This document shows positions 41,573 through 50,271 of a stretch of 64,000 nt of DNA, one piece after another. The DNA lies in NCBI RefSeq assembly GCF_000718085.1, contig NZ_JOEC01000001.1:744001-808000 (forward strand). Direction: 5' to 3'. Both the position numbers and the translations under genes were made by a program. The number at the start of each line of letters is the position of its first letter. The stretch's first letter is position 1. The notes beneath the pieces were generated by a model. It ran no database searches. It was not told the DNA's origin and saw only the letters and a list, made by a program, of their open reading frames with translations. Source of the DNA: Mycetocola saprophilus. Its GTDB lineage: Bacteria; Actinomycetota; Actinomycetes; Actinomycetales; Microbacteriaceae.

Positions 41573-42540
41573 CTAGCGCAGCCCTCACCCCCGAGCAGGC
41601 CAACTGGGTACAGGATGTGAGCCGTGCCGTGGTGGACAACATGGAGGAGGCCATCCACGGCAAGCGCCGCATCCTGGAACTCGTCTTCGCCACCTCGTTG
41701 GCCGGCGGACACGTGCTCCTGGAAGACGTGCCGGGCACCGGCAAGACCGCCCTCGCCCGCGCCCTGGCGCAGTCGGTGGAGGGGGTGGATTCGCGGATTC
41801 AGTTCACCCCGGACCTGCTGCCGGGGGACGTGACCGGGATCACCGTATTCGATCAGAAGACCGCGAGCTTCGAGTTTCACCCGGGCCCGATCTTTGCCAA
41901 CGTGGTGTTGGCGGACGAGATTAACCGGGCGAGCCCCAAAACCCAGTCGGCGCTGCTTGAGGTGATGGCCGAGGGGAGCGTCACGGTGGATGGGACCACG
42001 CGTGAGGTGGACCGCCCGTTCCTGGTGATCGCCACCCAAAACCCGGTTGAGCAGGCCGGAACCTATCGACTGCCCGAGGCGCAGCTTGACCGCTTCATGG
42101 TCAAAACCTCGATCGGGTATCCCGATGCCGCCGCCATGATGCGGATCCTGCAGGGCCTGACCGACGATAACGGACCGTTGCGCCCGGTCGTGGACACGGC
42201 CACGATGGTTCGCGCGGCCGATCTCGCCCGTCACACCCACATGAGCCCGCTGATCGCCGACTATGTCATGCGCCTGGTGGATGCAACCCGGTTGGCCTCC
42301 GAGGTGCGCCTGGGTGCCTCCGTTCGTGGCGGAATCGCGCTGTCCCGTCTGGCCATGGCCTGGGCGGCCACCCGGGGACGCGAGTACGTGCTGCCCGAGG
42401 ACGTTCGCGACCTGGCCGTGCCCGTTCTCGCCCACCGTCTGGTTCTCGAACCCGAGGCGGAGTTTGAAGGGGTGCGTCCCGAGGACGTGGTGGGTCAGGT
42501 ACTCCTGGACGTTCCCGTTCCCGAGGAGAACCGCGTCTAG
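41569..42540 (+). CDS. MoxR-family AAA ATPase
   Basis: 323 residues. Walker A is EDVPGTGKTALARAL, Walker B VVLADEINRASPKTQ, sensor 1 FLVIATQNPVEQAGTY, and a lid domain follows. MoxR ATPases act as chaperones, often with von Willebrand or DUF58 partners, in assembling metal or membrane complexes. The gene overlaps both neighbours (ATGA upstream, TAGTG downstream), so it is translated together with the DUF58 protein, the usual partner. Confidence 0.95.
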   Translation: MTSAALTPEQANWVQDVSRAVVDNMEEAIHGKRRILELVFATSLAGGHVLLEDVPGTGKTALARALAQSVEGVDSRIQFTPDLLPGDVTGITVFDQKTASFEFHPGPIFANVVLADEINRASPKTQSALLEVMAEGSVTVDGTTREVDRPFLVIATQNPVEQAGTYRLPEAQLDRFMVKTSIGYPDAAAMMRILQGLTDDNGPLRPVVDTATMVRAADLARHTHMSPLIADYVMRLVDATRLASEVRLGASVRGGIALSRLAMAWAATRGREYVLPEDVRDLAVPVLAHRLVLEPEAEFEGVRPEDVVGQVLLDVPVPEENRV

Positions 42541-43910
42541 TGAGCACCGAAACCGGAAGAAATACCGGGACCAGTCAGCGTACCTATACGCGCCACACCG
42601 AGCTGGGGTCCACGGTCACCAGCACCAGGTTTGAACGCCCCACGCGGCGCGCACGATTGCGCCGCGGACTGCGGCGAACCCTGCGTCGCGCGCGGCGACG
42701 CCTGCTGCGGCTGCGTCGTTGGCTCGGCGAGACGATCACCGCGACCGGATGGCTGATCCTGGGGGCGGGGGTGTTGGGGATCCTCGGGGGTGTTCTGCTC
42801 GGCTGGATCGAGGGGTGGTATCTGGCGTGTGTGGCCGTCATCCTGGTGCTGTGCGCCAGCCCATTCCTGATCGGTGTGCGCGCCTATAAGATGACCATTT
42901 CTACGGATCGCGATCGAGTGTTTGCCGGTTCCGAGGTGGCGGTGGCGCTGAACGCCGAAAACCTGGCGACTCGCCCGGCGCTCGCATCGACGGCCGAGCT
43001 CACGGTGGGGGACGCGGTGGTTGAGGTGCCCGTGCCGCTGCTGGGACCCCGGGGGGAACGTTCGATCCCACTGCCGCTGACCGCGCCCAACCGCGGGGTG
43101 ATTTGGCTGGGTCCGGTGACGGTGTCCAAGCGAGACCCGGTGGGGCTGTTTCGGCGGGAGATGACCTGGCGTAAGCGCCTGCGGCTCTGGGTTCATCCAC
43201 GAATCGTGTTCCTGCCCCAGCACACCGCGGGCATGGTGCGAGACCTGGACGGTCAGACCAGCCGCATCCTGACCGACTCGGACCTCTCGTTCCACGCGGT
43301 ACGGGACTATGCCCGGGGGGATTCCTACCGGCACGTGCACTGGCGCTCGACGGCAAAAACCGGTGCCCTCATGGTCCGACAGTATGAGGAGAGTCGCCTG
43401 GCTCGTGTGGCCCTGGTGTTTGATGCGCTGCGCTCCGAATACGTGGATACCGAAGAATTTGAGCTGGCCGTGAGCGTGGCCGCCTCCATATCGGTGCAGG
43501 CCATTCGTGATGGCCGAGAACGATACGTGGCCTCCGCCTGGCATCCCGAGGGATCGCGGGCGGGGGTGGGGGAGCTCAACGAGCTTCCCTCGCGCACCGC
43601 CACGATGATGCTGGATGCATGGGCCGAACTGGAGGCGCTCACCGAGGGGCCGAGCCTGGAATACCTGGCGCACCGCGTCTCGCATACGCGCGATCAGCTC
43701 TCGATCGTGTACCTGATTGTGGGGTCGCACACCGATCCGCTGCGTCTTCGCCGCGCGGCCTCGCTGTTTCCGGCCTCGGTCCGGGTCATGGTCATTCGAG
43801 CCGAACGTCTCGCGGATCCGCGTAGCGTGGTGTCCGGGGAGACGATGGTGTTGACGGTGGGTGCCCTGGGCGATCTGCCGCAGCTTCTGGTGCGGGGGAG
43901 TAAGGGATGA
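42540..43910 (+). CDS. DUF58 membrane protein
   Basis: 456 residues. A very basic N-terminus (RRARLRRGLRR-type, about 35-60) is followed by two membrane helices (about 70-115) and a cytoplasmic-type domain. The family hallmark is seen in SFHAVRDYARGDSYRHVHWR followed by STAKTGALMVRQYEES. DUF58 proteins accompany MoxR ATPases and transglutaminase-like proteins and contain a vWA-like fold. Their molecular role is not established. The GTG start lies within the moxR stop; the stop overlaps the next gene by four bases. Confidence 0.92.
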   Translation: MSTETGRNTGTSQRTYTRHTELGSTVTSTRFERPTRRARLRRGLRRTLRRARRRLLRLRRWLGETITATGWLILGAGVLGILGGVLLGWIEGWYLACVAVILVLCASPFLIGVRAYKMTISTDRDRVFAGSEVAVALNAENLATRPALASTAELTVGDAVVEVPVPLLGPRGERSIPLPLTAPNRGVIWLGPVTVSKRDPVGLFRREMTWRKRLRLWVHPRIVFLPQHTAGMVRDLDGQTSRILTDSDLSFHAVRDYARGDSYRHVHWRSTAKTGALMVRQYEESRLARVALVFDALRSEYVDTEEFELAVSVAASISVQAIRDGRERYVASAWHPEGSRAGVGELNELPSRTATMMLDAWAELEALTEGPSLEYLAHRVSHTRDQLSIVYLIVGSHTDPLRLRRAASLFPASVRVMVIRAERLADPRSVVSGETMVLTVGALGDLPQLLVRGSKG

Positions 43911-46639
43911 GCGCCCCCGTGTCCGAGAATCAGGGTCACCCCGAATCCACCACCCGCTTCACCCCGAGCGCGCTGGCCGGACTCGCACCGGCGCTCGTCC
44001 TGGGCCTGCTGAGTGTTGCGGCCGTCTGGCCGATCTATCGCACGCCGCGGGTGTGGCTGGTGTGTGGTGCGGCGCTGGCGATCGCCGTGTTGCTCTGGGT
44101 GCTTCGTCTCGCGCTGCGCTGGAGCGGGGCGCGTATCGCACTGGTATGGCTGGGACTGTTTGTGCTCAGCGCTGTTCCGGTTGCCACCCCGCGCCTGGTG
44201 GGTGCGGATGTCTCCCGGATCCCCGGGGCCGAGCGTGACGCGCTGCTCGCGGTGGTCACCGGATGGAAGCAGCTGCTGACCCTTACCCTTCCGGTGGGCG
44301 ACTATCAGGCCATGCTGGTGCCGTATTATCTCCTCCTCTCGGTGACGATGATGGTTTCGGTGCTGCTGGTGACCGGACGTCGTCGCCTGGTGCAGTGGGC
44401 GGTGGCCCCGCTCATGCTCCCGCTGCTTTTTGGACTGATCTGGGGTCCCGGGCAGGTGAGCGCGCCGCTGAGCCTGCCGCTGTTGGGGTGGAACCTGGTG
44501 GCTCCCACCGAGCTGATGATCTGGTCCGTGGCCCTTCTCTCTGCGCTTCTCTGGGTGCGCTGGGGCGCCGATTCGGATCGACGCGCCGCCCTCAAGCGGG
44601 GCCGCGGGCTGAGTATGGGCTCCGGGGTGAGAATTCACGCGGAGGGGGAGACCGGAGCTGCAACGCCCGCCGCCCCTCGGCGTCATCGCTGGGGAAGACG
44701 GATCACCGGGGGCGTTCTCCTGGTCGCGGCCCTGGGCGGCTCGGCGCTGGGTGCTCCCGCACTGACCGCGCTCGGGCAGCGTGAGGTGCCGCGGGCGTAT
44801 GTGGATCCCAACCTCATCATTCAGGCCGAGCCCACCCCGCTGGGTAGCTACCGGCAGTGGAAGCGTGACACGGTCTTCAACGAGGATCTGTTTCGGGTGA
44901 CCTCCCCGGGTGAGGGGCCCGAGCGCCTGGGGCTCGCGGTCCTGGACGGATATGACGGAACCGATTTCCACGTGGCCTCCCCGGCGGAGGGTGGAACCCG
45001 GTTTACCCGCTTCCCCGGGGCCGTCAGTGGCGGTGCAACACAACGCGTTCAGGTGGAGATCGATGCGGGGTACTCCCAGCTCTGGCTGCCCCTGCCCGCG
45101 CAGATCGCCCAGCCGCCGCGCTTCATGGGGAACCGTGCCGACGTGTTGGAGGACTCCTTCTATCTCAACCGGGACACCGGGACCGGCGTGGTCACCCCGC
45201 CGAGTGACCCCCTCGATCACGGCGGTGCCGTGGGCGTGCGTGCCGGGGACGGCTACGAGGTAGAGTTTGCGCGAAACCCGGTGGACGCTACCTCGCCCGC
45301 CGACCCGGCCGCGAAACAGCCCCGCTTTCCCACCCGCGAGATGCCCGAGCTGACGGCCTGGTTGCGTGCTCAGGCTCAGCCGCAGAACGCTGCGGGATTC
45401 GAAACGCTGGTGAAGCGGCTGCGGGATCGCGGGTATCTTTCCCACGGTTTGGCGGATGACCGGGTGAACTCCGCCTGGATCGCCGGACTGCGCGAGAGTG
45501 GCGGATATCAGTTCAGCCCCAGCTCCGCCGGCCATAGCGGGGCGCGAATCGAACAGATGTTCGAAGAGTTGAATCGGCAGCAGCGTGCCGCCGGTCCCGA
45601 GGCCGATGAGCGCGCGCTGATTGCCGCGGTGGGTGATGATGAACAGTTCGCCGCGGCCGTGGCGATCATCGCCGATACGTTTGGGTATGACACCCGCGTG
45701 GTGGTGGGTGTGCGTCTGGGCGAGGCCCGAGATATCGCCGGTGTTCCCGCCTGTCGGGAGACCTGCACCGGCGCCAATCTGGCCGCCTGGGTCGAGGTGC
45801 GCGGGGCTAATGATGAGTGGCACGCGGTGGATGTGACCCCGCAAAGCGCGAACCTCCCCACCGACCTGGTCGAGGGACAGCAGCTTCCCGAGTACGCCAC
45901 CCGCGCGCAGGACCTGAACGCCAAGAGTGATGACCCCCAGCTCAACGTGGGCGAAGGCGAGAGCACCGATAACCCGGATCAGGATCGGGCGGCCTGGGTC
46001 GAGATTCTCTGGACGGTTCTGCGCATCGTGGGGCTGAGCCTGGGGGCCCTGGTCCTGTTGGCGTTACCGATCCTCTACCTGCCCATTGCCAAGCGCCTCC
46101 GACGAAAGCACCGCTATGCGCCGGCACCCGCGGAAACGCGTGCGCTGGGTGCCTGGGGAGAACTGCTGGATGGCTACCGTGATGCCGGGGGCACCGTGCC
46201 CCGGGGTGTTCCCCGCGTGGACCAGGCTCTCGCCCTGGCCCGGGACGGGGTCTCTCCGGATCCCGGCGATCACACCGAGGCCGAGCGGGAGCAGGAGCGT
46301 CTGCTGATCTCGATCGCCCGGCGGGTTGACCGCGCGGTGTTTGCCCGCGGTCGCTCCGGCGAGGATGAGGTCGAGCGCATCTGGGACGATGTGACCGAGG
46401 CGCTCGCCACCCTGCGGGCCACCGAGCCCGGGCGGTGGCGCAGACTGCGCACCCGACTGAGCCTGCGATCCCTACTGGCGGATGTGTCCGTCCGGGGGAT
46501 CGGGGCCCAGCTGTCAACCTGGGGCCGAGCGATCGCCCGCAGACTCACCCCACCCGCTCGCACACGGAAGAAAAAGACGCGTGGTCGCGCCATCAGCGAT
46601 ACGTCCACGCACATTACCCAGGAGGAGACACAGCGATGA
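43907..46639 (+). CDS. TgpA-like membrane protein with degenerate transglutaminase domain
   Basis: 910 residues. About six to seven membrane helices lie in the first 290 residues. An external domain of about 440 residues contains a transglutaminase-like core, another membrane helix lies near 700-720, and a cytoplasmic C-terminal helical region ends in KKKTRGRAISD. In active transglutaminases the core reads G-x-C-E-x-F-A, then H-A-W-V-E, then W-x-x-x-D. Here it reads GDDEQFAAAV (Asp578 at the Cys position), LAAWVEV (Ala626 at the His position) and WHAVDVTP (Asp kept). It should therefore be catalytically inactive. The Cys pair in ACRETC nearby may form a disulfide. Four-base overlaps join it to DUF58 and to the FHA gene. 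Confidence 0.82.
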   Translation: MSAPVSENQGHPESTTRFTPSALAGLAPALVLGLLSVAAVWPIYRTPRVWLVCGAALAIAVLLWVLRLALRWSGARIALVWLGLFVLSAVPVATPRLVGADVSRIPGAERDALLAVVTGWKQLLTLTLPVGDYQAMLVPYYLLLSVTMMVSVLLVTGRRRLVQWAVAPLMLPLLFGLIWGPGQVSAPLSLPLLGWNLVAPTELMIWSVALLSALLWVRWGADSDRRAALKRGRGLSMGSGVRIHAEGETGAATPAAPRRHRWGRRITGGVLLVAALGGSALGAPALTALGQREVPRAYVDPNLIIQAEPTPLGSYRQWKRDTVFNEDLFRVTSPGEGPERLGLAVLDGYDGTDFHVASPAEGGTRFTRFPGAVSGGATQRVQVEIDAGYSQLWLPLPAQIAQPPRFMGNRADVLEDSFYLNRDTGTGVVTPPSDPLDHGGAVGVRAGDGYEVEFARNPVDATSPADPAAKQPRFPTREMPELTAWLRAQAQPQNAAGFETLVKRLRDRGYLSHGLADDRVNSAWIAGLRESGGYQFSPSSAGHSGARIEQMFEELNRQQRAAGPEADERALIAAVGDDEQFAAAVAIIADTFGYDTRVVVGVRLGEARDIAGVPACRETCTGANLAAWVEVRGANDEWHAVDVTPQSANLPTDLVEGQQLPEYATRAQDLNAKSDDPQLNVGEGESTDNPDQDRAAWVEILWTVLRIVGLSLGALVLLALPILYLPIAKRLRRKHRYAPAPAETRALGAWGELLDGYRDAGGTVPRGVPRVDQALALARDGVSPDPGDHTEAEREQERLLISIARRVDRAVFARGRSGEDEVERIWDDVTEALATLRATEPGRWRRLRTRLSLRSLLADVSVRGIGAQLSTWGRAIARRLTPPARTRKKKTRGRAISDTSTHITQEETQR

Positions 46640-47211
46640 GCTATCCCGGTTTTGCCCCCATCCCACCCGGATCCGATCACGGTCAGGTGCCCCCGCCGCT
46701 TCCCCCGGTGCCGGATCAGTGGGTGCCTCAGCCGGGATTTGAGCCGGTGGCGCCCGATGAGGGCACCGTGATGATTACCCCGATTGTCGAGCCCGCCGAG
46801 CCCGAATACGATCCGGAGTTGGATGGTGCCACGGTCGTGGTGGACCGTACACCCCCGCGCGCCTGGTTCCTCGTGCTGGCCGAGGGCGGCGAGGTGGAGC
46901 TCCCGGGGGACGATGTGGTCCTCGGTCGTAATCCGCACGGCGACGGTGTCCAGCCGGCGGTGCGGGTGCCGGATGCGGGCAAGACCATCTCAAAGACGCA
47001 CGCGAGACTGCGTCGCGTAGAAAATGACTGGTTTGTCACGGACCTCGGATCCACCAACGGAGTGCTGTTCTTCTCGCCCGAGGGGCAGGAGCTGCTGCTT
47101 CCCTCGGGGGTGGAAACGCTGATTCAGGGCGACTTCATCCTGGGCACCGTGCGGGTGCTGATCGAGTCGCGCGACGGGACCCCCGCCGTGCGAACCTGGG
47201 GTGCGAACTAG
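46636..47211 (+). CDS. FHA-domain protein
   Basis: 191 residues. FHA domains bind phosphothreonine. The N-terminal 75 residues are Pro-rich and contain two Thr sites in acidic context, DEGTVMITP (Thr44) and DGATVVVDR (Thr66). The FHA domain (about 80-185) shows VLGRNP, SKTHARLR and DLGSTNGVLF, with the canonical Arg, Ser, His and Asn. The start ATG overlaps the previous stop (ATGA) and has AGGAGGAGA ahead of it. Phosphorylation of the tail by the operon's kinase and intramolecular or partner binding would resemble the GarA/OdhI switch; this is inferred. Confidence 0.92.
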   Translation: MSYPGFAPIPPGSDHGQVPPPLPPVPDQWVPQPGFEPVAPDEGTVMITPIVEPAEPEYDPELDGATVVVDRTPPRAWFLVLAEGGEVELPGDDVVLGRNPHGDGVQPAVRVPDAGKTISKTHARLRRVENDWFVTDLGSTNGVLFFSPEGQELLLPSGVETLIQGDFILGTVRVLIESRDGTPAVRTWGAN

Positions 47212-47229
47212 CGTGAACGGAACGACTGT

Positions 47230-48090
47230 ATGAGCGAGACCGGCTGGCGTTGGAGCGGCGTCATCACCGAACCCGTGGGGCTCTACTGCGAGGTGGCGGC
47301 ACACACGGACCAGGGGTTGGCGCGCACCCGAAATGAGGACGCCGTGGTGGTGGGCGGTGCCAGTTTTCTGGTCGCCGATGGGATGGGAGGCTATGAGGCG
47401 GGGGACCGGGCGAGTCATGCGGTCGTGACCGCGTTTCAGGCGCAGCTTCCCGCCGATCGGCCCGCGACCCTGGAACAGGTACAGAATGCGCTCGAGCATG
47501 CCCGAGCGGGGGTGGCCGCGGTCGCCGCCGAAACCGAGCGCGGGGCCGGGAGTACCGTTTCGGGTATGGTGCTGGTGACGCATGAGGACACCCTGCAGTG
47601 GCTGCTGCTCAATATCGGGGATTCGCGGGTCTATCAGCATGTGGGGAGCGAGCTTACCCAGCTGACGACTGATCACTCCCTCTGGGAGGAGGAACACGCT
47701 CGCCGTGCTCCCGGCGATACCGCCCCGATGCCCGCCAGGAATGTGATCACCCGCGCCGTGGGGGCCGCCGATAGCGAGCCGGATACCTGGCTGATGCCGC
47801 TCACGCCCGGGGTGCGCTATCTGATCTGCACCGATGGGCTGCACGGTCTGGTCACGGATGAGCGGATCCGGGCGGTGCTCACCGTGGCCGGCCGTCCCGA
47901 ATCCGCCGCGGCAGAGCTGATTCGCTCGGCCAATGAGGCCGGGGGTAAGGACAACATCACCGTGATTGTGCTGGACGTGTTGCGGGTGGTGGAACCGGCG
48001 CAGACTCGAAGCGTGTTCCTGGATGATCCGTTGCCGTTTGATCTGGCCGAATCGGTCACCGCCACGCTCCAGACCGGAAGGCACGCATGA
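47230..48090 (+). CDS. PP2C-family serine/threonine phosphatase
   Basis: 286 residues. Metal-dependent PPM phosphatase: TDQGLARTRNEDAV, VADGMGGYEAGDRAS, LLLNIGDSRVY, ICTDGLHGLV and GGKDNITVIVLDV are the expected motifs, and all metal-binding Asp residues are present. It has no membrane helix, so it is cytoplasmic. It presumably reverses the action of the kinase at 34263-35414 on the FHA and Thr-repeat proteins beside it. It overlaps the next gene by four bases (ATGA). Confidence 0.95.
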   Translation: MSETGWRWSGVITEPVGLYCEVAAHTDQGLARTRNEDAVVVGGASFLVADGMGGYEAGDRASHAVVTAFQAQLPADRPATLEQVQNALEHARAGVAAVAAETERGAGSTVSGMVLVTHEDTLQWLLLNIGDSRVYQHVGSELTQLTTDHSLWEEEHARRAPGDTAPMPARNVITRAVGAADSEPDTWLMPLTPGVRYLICTDGLHGLVTDERIRAVLTVAGRPESAAAELIRSANEAGGKDNITVIVLDVLRVVEPAQTRSVFLDDPLPFDLAESVTATLQTGRHA

Positions 48091-48950
48091 GTACCCCGAT
48101 TGAACCAGGCGAGCCCGCGCACGGTCCGGCCCCGCTTTCTCGGCGGGAACGGCGAGAGCGGGCAGAGGAGGCCACCATCGAGGGTGCGCCGGACACGCGA
48201 CCTACGCCGGAGGCACAATCCACGCCGGAGGCTTCGGATGTGGGGGAGGACGCTGACGACACCGTTCTGGTTGACCGCCGCGGTCTCGACGCGCTTTTCG
48301 CAGCAGAAGACGCCGACGCCGGGAACGACGCCGAGAACGAGCATGACGATGCGACCGTCGTGGTCAGCCGCGCCGTTGAGGTGACGGACGCCCGCGTTGC
48401 CGAACAGCGCGAACGGAGAATCCTCGAGCACATCGGTAACCCAGACGATCGAGAACAATCCGCCCCAGCGTCCATCCCCGAGGGGGATGCCGAGGATGCG
48501 ACGGTGGTGGTGAATCGAGGCCCGGCGCTCGCCGCAGTCGTCACGCCCTCCGTCGAGCCCACGTCCTCCGTCGGGCCCGAACCCACCTCCGATGCGCGTC
48601 CCGGCTCGGTTTCCCGGCCCGGCAACATCGTCCCCCCGGTTTCGGTGTCGTCTCCGGCGACCCGATCGGGGAGCGCCGACCCCGCAGGGGCAGCACTCTT
48701 GCCCGAAGGCAACCCGTTTCGCGCGGATGCCGGGGGAGTGACGGCGACACCGGAGCGTCGAATCATCCAGCGTCAGTATGGTGCCGAGCCGCCCGCGGGA
48801 TTACCTCTGGAAACGGCTGACCGCGGCGGGCTGGTGCCCACCGCGGAACGCGACCGTCGATTCCGGCTCGGTGCGATCGCCGGATTTGCCGCGAGTATCG
48901 TGGTGGCGATCACCGGACTCAGCGTCCTGGCGTATCTCGCCTTCGCCTGA
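48087..48950 (+). CDS. Single-pass membrane protein with repeated acidic-Thr-Val motifs
   Basis: 287 residues, not a recognised family. Most of the protein is acidic, Pro/Ser/Thr-rich and probably disordered; one membrane helix lies at the extreme C-terminus (about 262-286), so the body is cytoplasmic. Three repeats of one motif stand out: DADDTVLVDR (Thr59), EHDDATVVVSR (Thr90) and AEDATVVVNR (Thr139). The same motif occurs in the FHA protein two genes upstream (DGATVVVDR). I infer that these are kinase target sites read by the FHA domain. It is the last gene of the kinase operon and overlaps the tail of the convergent mycP by 32 bases. Confidence 0.75.
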   Translation: MSTPIEPGEPAHGPAPLSRRERRERAEEATIEGAPDTRPTPEAQSTPEASDVGEDADDTVLVDRRGLDALFAAEDADAGNDAENEHDDATVVVSRAVEVTDARVAEQRERRILEHIGNPDDREQSAPASIPEGDAEDATVVVNRGPALAAVVTPSVEPTSSVGPEPTSDARPGSVSRPGNIVPPVSVSSPATRSGSADPAGAALLPEGNPFRADAGGVTATPERRIIQRQYGAEPPAGLPLETADRGGLVPTAERDRRFRLGAIAGFAASIVVAITGLSVLAYLAFA

Positions 48951-50271
48951 CCAGCACCCATCCCAGGCCCGCGATCGCGAGGATCGCCAGCACGATGGAT
49001 CCTCCAACCGTGGCGGCGGACATTGCGGTCTTCAGCGGGGTGTCACTGGCGTGTACCTTGAGCTGCGCGGTTTGCTGCTGCGCGGGCGGCCGGTTGGTCT
49101 CCACAAACGGGCTGGCCGGTCCGCGGGTGTCGGTGTCGGGGTGCAGGGCGATCGCGTCAAAGGGGCGAATCAGCCCCCACCCGCGCAGGGGGTCGGGCTT
49201 ATCGGCATTGGGACGATCGGCGGTCGCCATCAGCCGATAGGCCCACTCGCGCGGAGTCTCCGAGGGGTAGGCCTGAGCCACCAGAGCCGCGGCCGCGGCC
49301 GCATAGCCGGTGGCGAAGCTCGTGGACGGGGCATCCACCGAATAGCGGCAGTCGCCGGCACCGGTCGCGGTGGTCAGCACATCCTGACCGGGGGCGGCCA
49401 CCTCGATATGATCGCCGTGGATCGAGCTATCGTTCGGCGCTCCCACGGTGTCCACCGCGGTGACCGCGAGTGCCTCGGGGTACGCCGCCGGGAATCGGGG
49501 ACTATCGGTGACGTTTCGAGTGGTGGTGCGGTTCCCGGCGCTGGCGACCACGAGCGAGCCCGCGGCCGAGGCCTCGGTGACCGCGGCGCGTAGTTCGGGG
49601 GTGTCCAGATCATCGCTGAGGGACACACTGATGATCTGCGCACCGTGGGCGGTAGCCCATCGAATGCCCTCGGCCATGCGTCCGGCATCGAGTCCGAACC
49701 CGTCCTTATCGGCTTCCTTATCGGTGTCTCGATACACCCGCACCGAGAGCAGCTTGGCCTCCGGTGCCAGCCCGATGACACCCGACCCCGGTGCCGGCCG
49801 GGCGGCGATGAGGCCGGCAATCGCGGTACCGTGTCCGTTGGGATCGCCGAAGCCATCGGGCCGTTCGCCGTCGTTAATCAGTGAGATTCCGCCCACCAGG
49901 GCATCGGCGAGCTGGGGCCGGGTGACGTCGATTCCCGAGTCAACCACGGCAATCGTGACGCCGGCGCCGGTCCGGCCGGGGACGGCGGGTGTCGCCTCGA
50001 GCTGGGTGAGCGCCGAGGGCGGCCCGGCGATTCTGCCGATCACGCCGGGGGTACACGCATCATCCGCGATGGCCGGAGAAATGCCCGCGGCCGCGGGAAA
50101 GACGACGGTGCCGGTGCCGAGCATCGCGGCGCAGCCCACCACCGCCAGCCAGCGTCGAAGCGGTTTCGGCTGCGCTCGTCGCGATCCGTTCCGTGGGAGA
50201 CGGGACGCGTGCGCGGTCGGCCATGCTCCCGGGTGGATGTCGTGGCTGGAGGGACTCATATGCGCGTTCAT
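48919..50271 (-). CDS. mycP: Type VII secretion mycosin (subtilisin-like protease MycP)
   Basis: 450 residues. Membrane-anchored S8 protease required for ESX secretion. A signal sequence (about 38-69) is followed by the subtilase domain with Asp111 (VVDSGIDV), His147 (NGHGTAIAG), oxyanion Asn247 (SAGN) and Ser318 (APSTSFATGYAAA). Near the C-terminus one membrane helix (about 420-440) is followed by RRRRDTPGR. The mature N-terminus begins DDACTPG, with a Cys able to pair with the Cys in GAGDCRYS, as in mycobacterial mycosins. ATG at 50271 overlaps the eccB stop (ATGA). The gene is in the same unit as eccB and eccD and is much more GC-rich than the three mycosin-like genes after 54 kb. Confidence 0.93.
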   Translation of the reverse strand: MNAHMSPSSHDIHPGAWPTAHASRLPRNGSRRAQPKPLRRWLAVVGCAAMLGTGTVVFPAAAGISPAIADDACTPGVIGRIAGPPSALTQLEATPAVPGRTGAGVTIAVVDSGIDVTRPQLADALVGGISLINDGERPDGFGDPNGHGTAIAGLIAARPAPGSGVIGLAPEAKLLSVRVYRDTDKEADKDGFGLDAGRMAEGIRWATAHGAQIISVSLSDDLDTPELRAAVTEASAAGSLVVASAGNRTTTRNVTDSPRFPAAYPEALAVTAVDTVGAPNDSSIHGDHIEVAAPGQDVLTTATGAGDCRYSVDAPSTSFATGYAAAAAALVAQAYPSETPREWAYRLMATADRPNADKPDPLRGWGLIRPFDAIALHPDTDTRGPASPFVETNRPPAQQQTAQLKVHASDTPLKTAMSAATVGGSIVLAILAIAGLGWVLVRRRRDTPGR

